Under the pieces are notes generated by a model. That model was not told where the DNA came from and searched no databases. It was given only the letters and a program-made list of their open reading frames with translations. Made by a program: the position numbers and the translations under genes. From Deltaproteobacteria bacterium Ga0077539 (GTDB lineage: Bacteria > Myxococcota_A > Polyangia > Polyangiales > Ga0077539), in assembly GCA_001465015.1 (NCBI GenBank), contig LNEO01000108.1, positions 1 through 64,000 of the forward strand: a stretch of 64,000 nt of DNA. Reading direction: 5' to 3'. Below are positions 62,196 through 64,000 of the stretch, piece after piece. Each line of letters opens with the position of its first letter. Position 1 is the stretch's first letter.

Positions 62196-64000
62196 ATGTC
62201 AGGCACATCGATTTTTGGCTTCGACGCGTTGGTCGAGACCGACGGCAATGTCTTCGCTCTCGAACAGTGGATTCGGTTCCGTGGAATCGTTGCCCTTTTC
62301 GGATCACGCCGGTTTGTAGCGACGCTCGGACCGAAGGAGTTCATTCTGCGCGGATTCACGCTTTCTCGATTCAGAGAGGACTCGACGGATCGTGGCGGAA
62401 TTCGTGCCGTCTGGCGTCGGGAATCGATGGGCAGCTCCGACTTCGAGTTCGAGCTCACCCTCGATACGATTCGAGAGCGCGTGACCAACACGGAAGTTTG
62501 GGGCGCGCCTTCTCCACCTGCAGCTGCGCTGTTTATTCCCGTTCGCATCGAGTCCGCACGAACCGATGCAGGCAGATCGATTCGACTGACAACACGCGGA
62601 GACAACTGGGCGATTCAAGTCATGAAGCTGATCGACCTCCGGGGCCAGCAGGTGTTTTCTAACGAAGAGCTCGTTGAGTTGAGTTCCGGCTTTACGAGTA
62701 GTCTTCGGAGCGCCCTCCGGGAGCTTCCATCGCTTCGTTCCTTTGTCGGCACCGACATGGATCCTGGGCTGCTCACAACTGTCGAGATTCCGCTCCCCGT
62801 CGGCTCGGGTGCAATTCGGTTTACCGATGTCGACTTTCGCGCGGTGCCTCACTCGCCGACCTCTGATCGAGGTTCGTTCGTCATCGCGGCCGTTGCAGAT
62901 CGATTGCCGGGTGCCCCGTCACGCATCCCGCCGCCTACAGCGCTGGCAGTCACGCGCTCGTCACTGCGATCTGGCTCGATGCCGCTTCAGGCGCGAGTGC
63001 GACTATCGAACGAGTTTCTCGTGACGGCTGTCGCCAACTCGGTTCTCGGCTTGTTCCAGGGCGTACCGGCTGGATCCATTCGACATCCAGGTGATCTGGT
63101 CGGAACTCCAAGTGGTGGTTTCCCGTGCCGAATCGCTGTCGCATCGGGTGGTCCAGCCATGCCGTTGCCACCAGGAGCGATCCCTATGTGTCCTGGAGGT
63201 ACAGGTATGGGTCGTGTTCCGGAGACGCGCGACGCCAGATTGCGAAGGCTCACGATCCGCGTGGAGAACCCGCTCGTCGTCGCAGGTATCCAGCGATTTG
63301 CTGGTCAGGTCGTTCGCATCGACGTGGGATTTACGCTTTTCACCGACGGCTTCGAAGCGAGGGCCGACGTGGTCCTCGGTTTGGGATTCGATCCGTCGAT
63401 GTGCCGCACCGCGGATGGCACGCGTTCGTCCATCTCGCCCGCCAACCGGATCGCTCCCATCATCGCCATCCAACTTGGATTTCCGTCCTGGGCCATTGCT
63501 CTGCTCGTCGTGTTCGGAGTCATTGCGATCGTTGGATTCGTCGTCGCGGGCGCCGGAGCGGCCGCTGCATCCGCTGCCGCCACCTTGGCAGGGCCCATAC
63601 TTGTCGCGATCGGTGCGGCGGGTCTCTTCATCACTGCAGTCCTTGGTGGTATCCTGACAGGTGTGGCGGACGGGCTGGTGCGTCAGGGCATCGAAGGCTC
63701 GTTCTCGGATCTCTCCAACCTCGCGATCCCATTGCCGGACGAGATCCGGCAGGTCCTCGGCTCTGCGGCGATCGATCGCATCGACTTCGATGATCTGGAT
63801 GCTCACTTGTGCTTTCCAACAGGCGAATACGACACGTCGTGGCTCCGAGGTGAACACACGCTCTCGCCCGGGACCGCGTTCGACCTCGATGCTGGTCAAG
63901 AGTATCGCGTGTCGTCGGTCGGCATGCTACCTCCCAGCACCGATCTCACATGGGCCATCGATGGACTGCCTGTACTTCGAACGTCGAACCTCGCAGACCT
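62196..64000 (+). CDS. Large membrane protein, unknown function (C-terminus outside window)
   Basis: The frame is open from ATG 62196 to the window edge (601 codons seen). A good Shine-Dalgarno (AGGAG, 62185-62189) precedes it. The first about 420 residues are soluble and look beta-rich, with no recognised domain (starts SGTSIFGFDALVETDGNVFALEQWI-like, here broken as SGTSIFGFDALVE and NVFALEQWI). Two hydrophobic helices follow (about residues 428-450, IALLVVFGVIAIVGFVVAGAG, and 465-490, GPILVAIGAAGLFITAVLGG). The rest is partly visible. No signal peptide is found. Composition is clearly less GC-rich than genes to the left. Function unknown. Confidence 0.75.
   Translation, partial: MSGTSIFGFDALVETDGNVFALEQWIRFRGIVALFGSRRFVATLGPKEFILRGFTLSRFREDSTDRGGIRAVWRRESMGSSDFEFELTLDTIRERVTNTEVWGAPSPPAAALFIPVRIESARTDAGRSIRLTTRGDNWAIQVMKLIDLRGQQVFSNEELVELSSGFTSSLRSALRELPSLRSFVGTDMDPGLLTTVEIPLPVGSGAIRFTDVDFRAVPHSPTSDRGSFVIAAVADRLPGAPSRIPPPTALAVTRSSLRSGSMPLQARVRLSNEFLVTAVANSVLGLFQGVPAGSIRHPGDLVGTPSGGFPCRIAVASGGPAMPLPPGAIPMCPGGTGMGRVPETRDARLRRLTIRVENPLVVAGIQRFAGQVVRIDVGFTLFTDGFEARADVVLGLGFDPSMCRTADGTRSSISPANRIAPIIAIQLGFPSWAIALLVVFGVIAIVGFVVAGAGAAAASAAATLAGPILVAIGAAGLFITAVLGGILTGVADGLVRQGIEGSFSDLSNLAIPLPDEIRQVLGSAAIDRIDFDDLDAHLCFPTGEYDTSWLRGEHTLSPGTAFDLDAGQEYRVSSVGMLPPSTDLTWAIDGLPVLRTSNLAD

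Noticed and set aside
1..64000. tRNA genes, rRNA genes and CRISPR arrays
   Set aside because: I saw no cloverleaf with the GGTTCGA T-loop in a gene-free region, no conserved rRNA sequence, and no regular direct repeats with spacers.

Overview
The window is a 64 kb, very GC-rich stretch of a bacterial chromosome. It is densely packed with long genes that often start with GTG and often overlap by 4 bases. The gene content points to a myxobacterium (Myxococcota, probably the Polyangia side). The signs are MopE-type Cys/Asp repeats on a VWA protein, FG-GAP repeat lipoproteins, trypsin-like lipoproteins (one with a MYXO-CTERM-like tail), a membrane-anchored Ser/Thr kinase, carotenoid enzymes, and a lexA operator that fits the Myxococcus-type LexA box. 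Genus-level placement is not possible from the sequence alone. I saw no rRNA, tRNA, CRISPR array or insertion sequence.

Layout. 1-17.8 kb: a truncated VWA/MopE surface protein, astD, a secreted protein coupled to a YhhQ-type queuosine-precursor transporter, a MepA-like endopeptidase divergent from lexA, a GIDE-domain protein and its coupled partner, PrsW-like protease with a Ser/Thr kinase, a trypsin lipoprotein, two-gene and single-gene housekeeping units (MFS, apaG, def), a second trypsin lipoprotein and a carotenoid oxygenase. 17.8-27 kb: a 1000-residue PHP-like lipoprotein coupled to a probable beta-barrel, a PAS-GGDEF protein, a winged-helix-tail protein, an Hsp70 and a J-domain/TPR protein. 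27-36.6 kb: arginine biosynthesis (argF, argD, argB, the last split off by an opposite-strand gene), glnE, ilvE and an outer-membrane protein. 36.6-50.2 kb: alaS, secreted and TonB-receptor-type envelope proteins with coupled lipoproteins, FG-GAP proteins, a GlpT-like transporter and a protein that resembles the SARA C-terminal domain (DUF3480). 50.2-54.3 kb: a compact operon of an acetoacetate-decarboxylase-fold protein, a phytoene-desaturase-like FAD oxidoreductase and a CrtYcd-like carotenoid cyclase. 54.4-57.9 kb: two membrane proteins.

58.3-64 kb is the most unusual part. queE and queD (7-deazaguanine synthesis) are followed at once by a protein with the layout of an HK97-fold phage major capsid protein, then a small charged helical protein, an RCC1-repeat lipoprotein, and a large membrane protein that runs off the window. 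No terminase, portal, protease or tail gene is seen. Base composition appears to become less GC-rich from about 59.5 kb onward, most clearly after 61 kb, so this may be a transferred block: a prophage edge, a domesticated capsid, or an encapsulin-like shell system.

All functions are read from sequence motifs by eye. No database search was run, and residue numbers are counted from the start codons chosen here.
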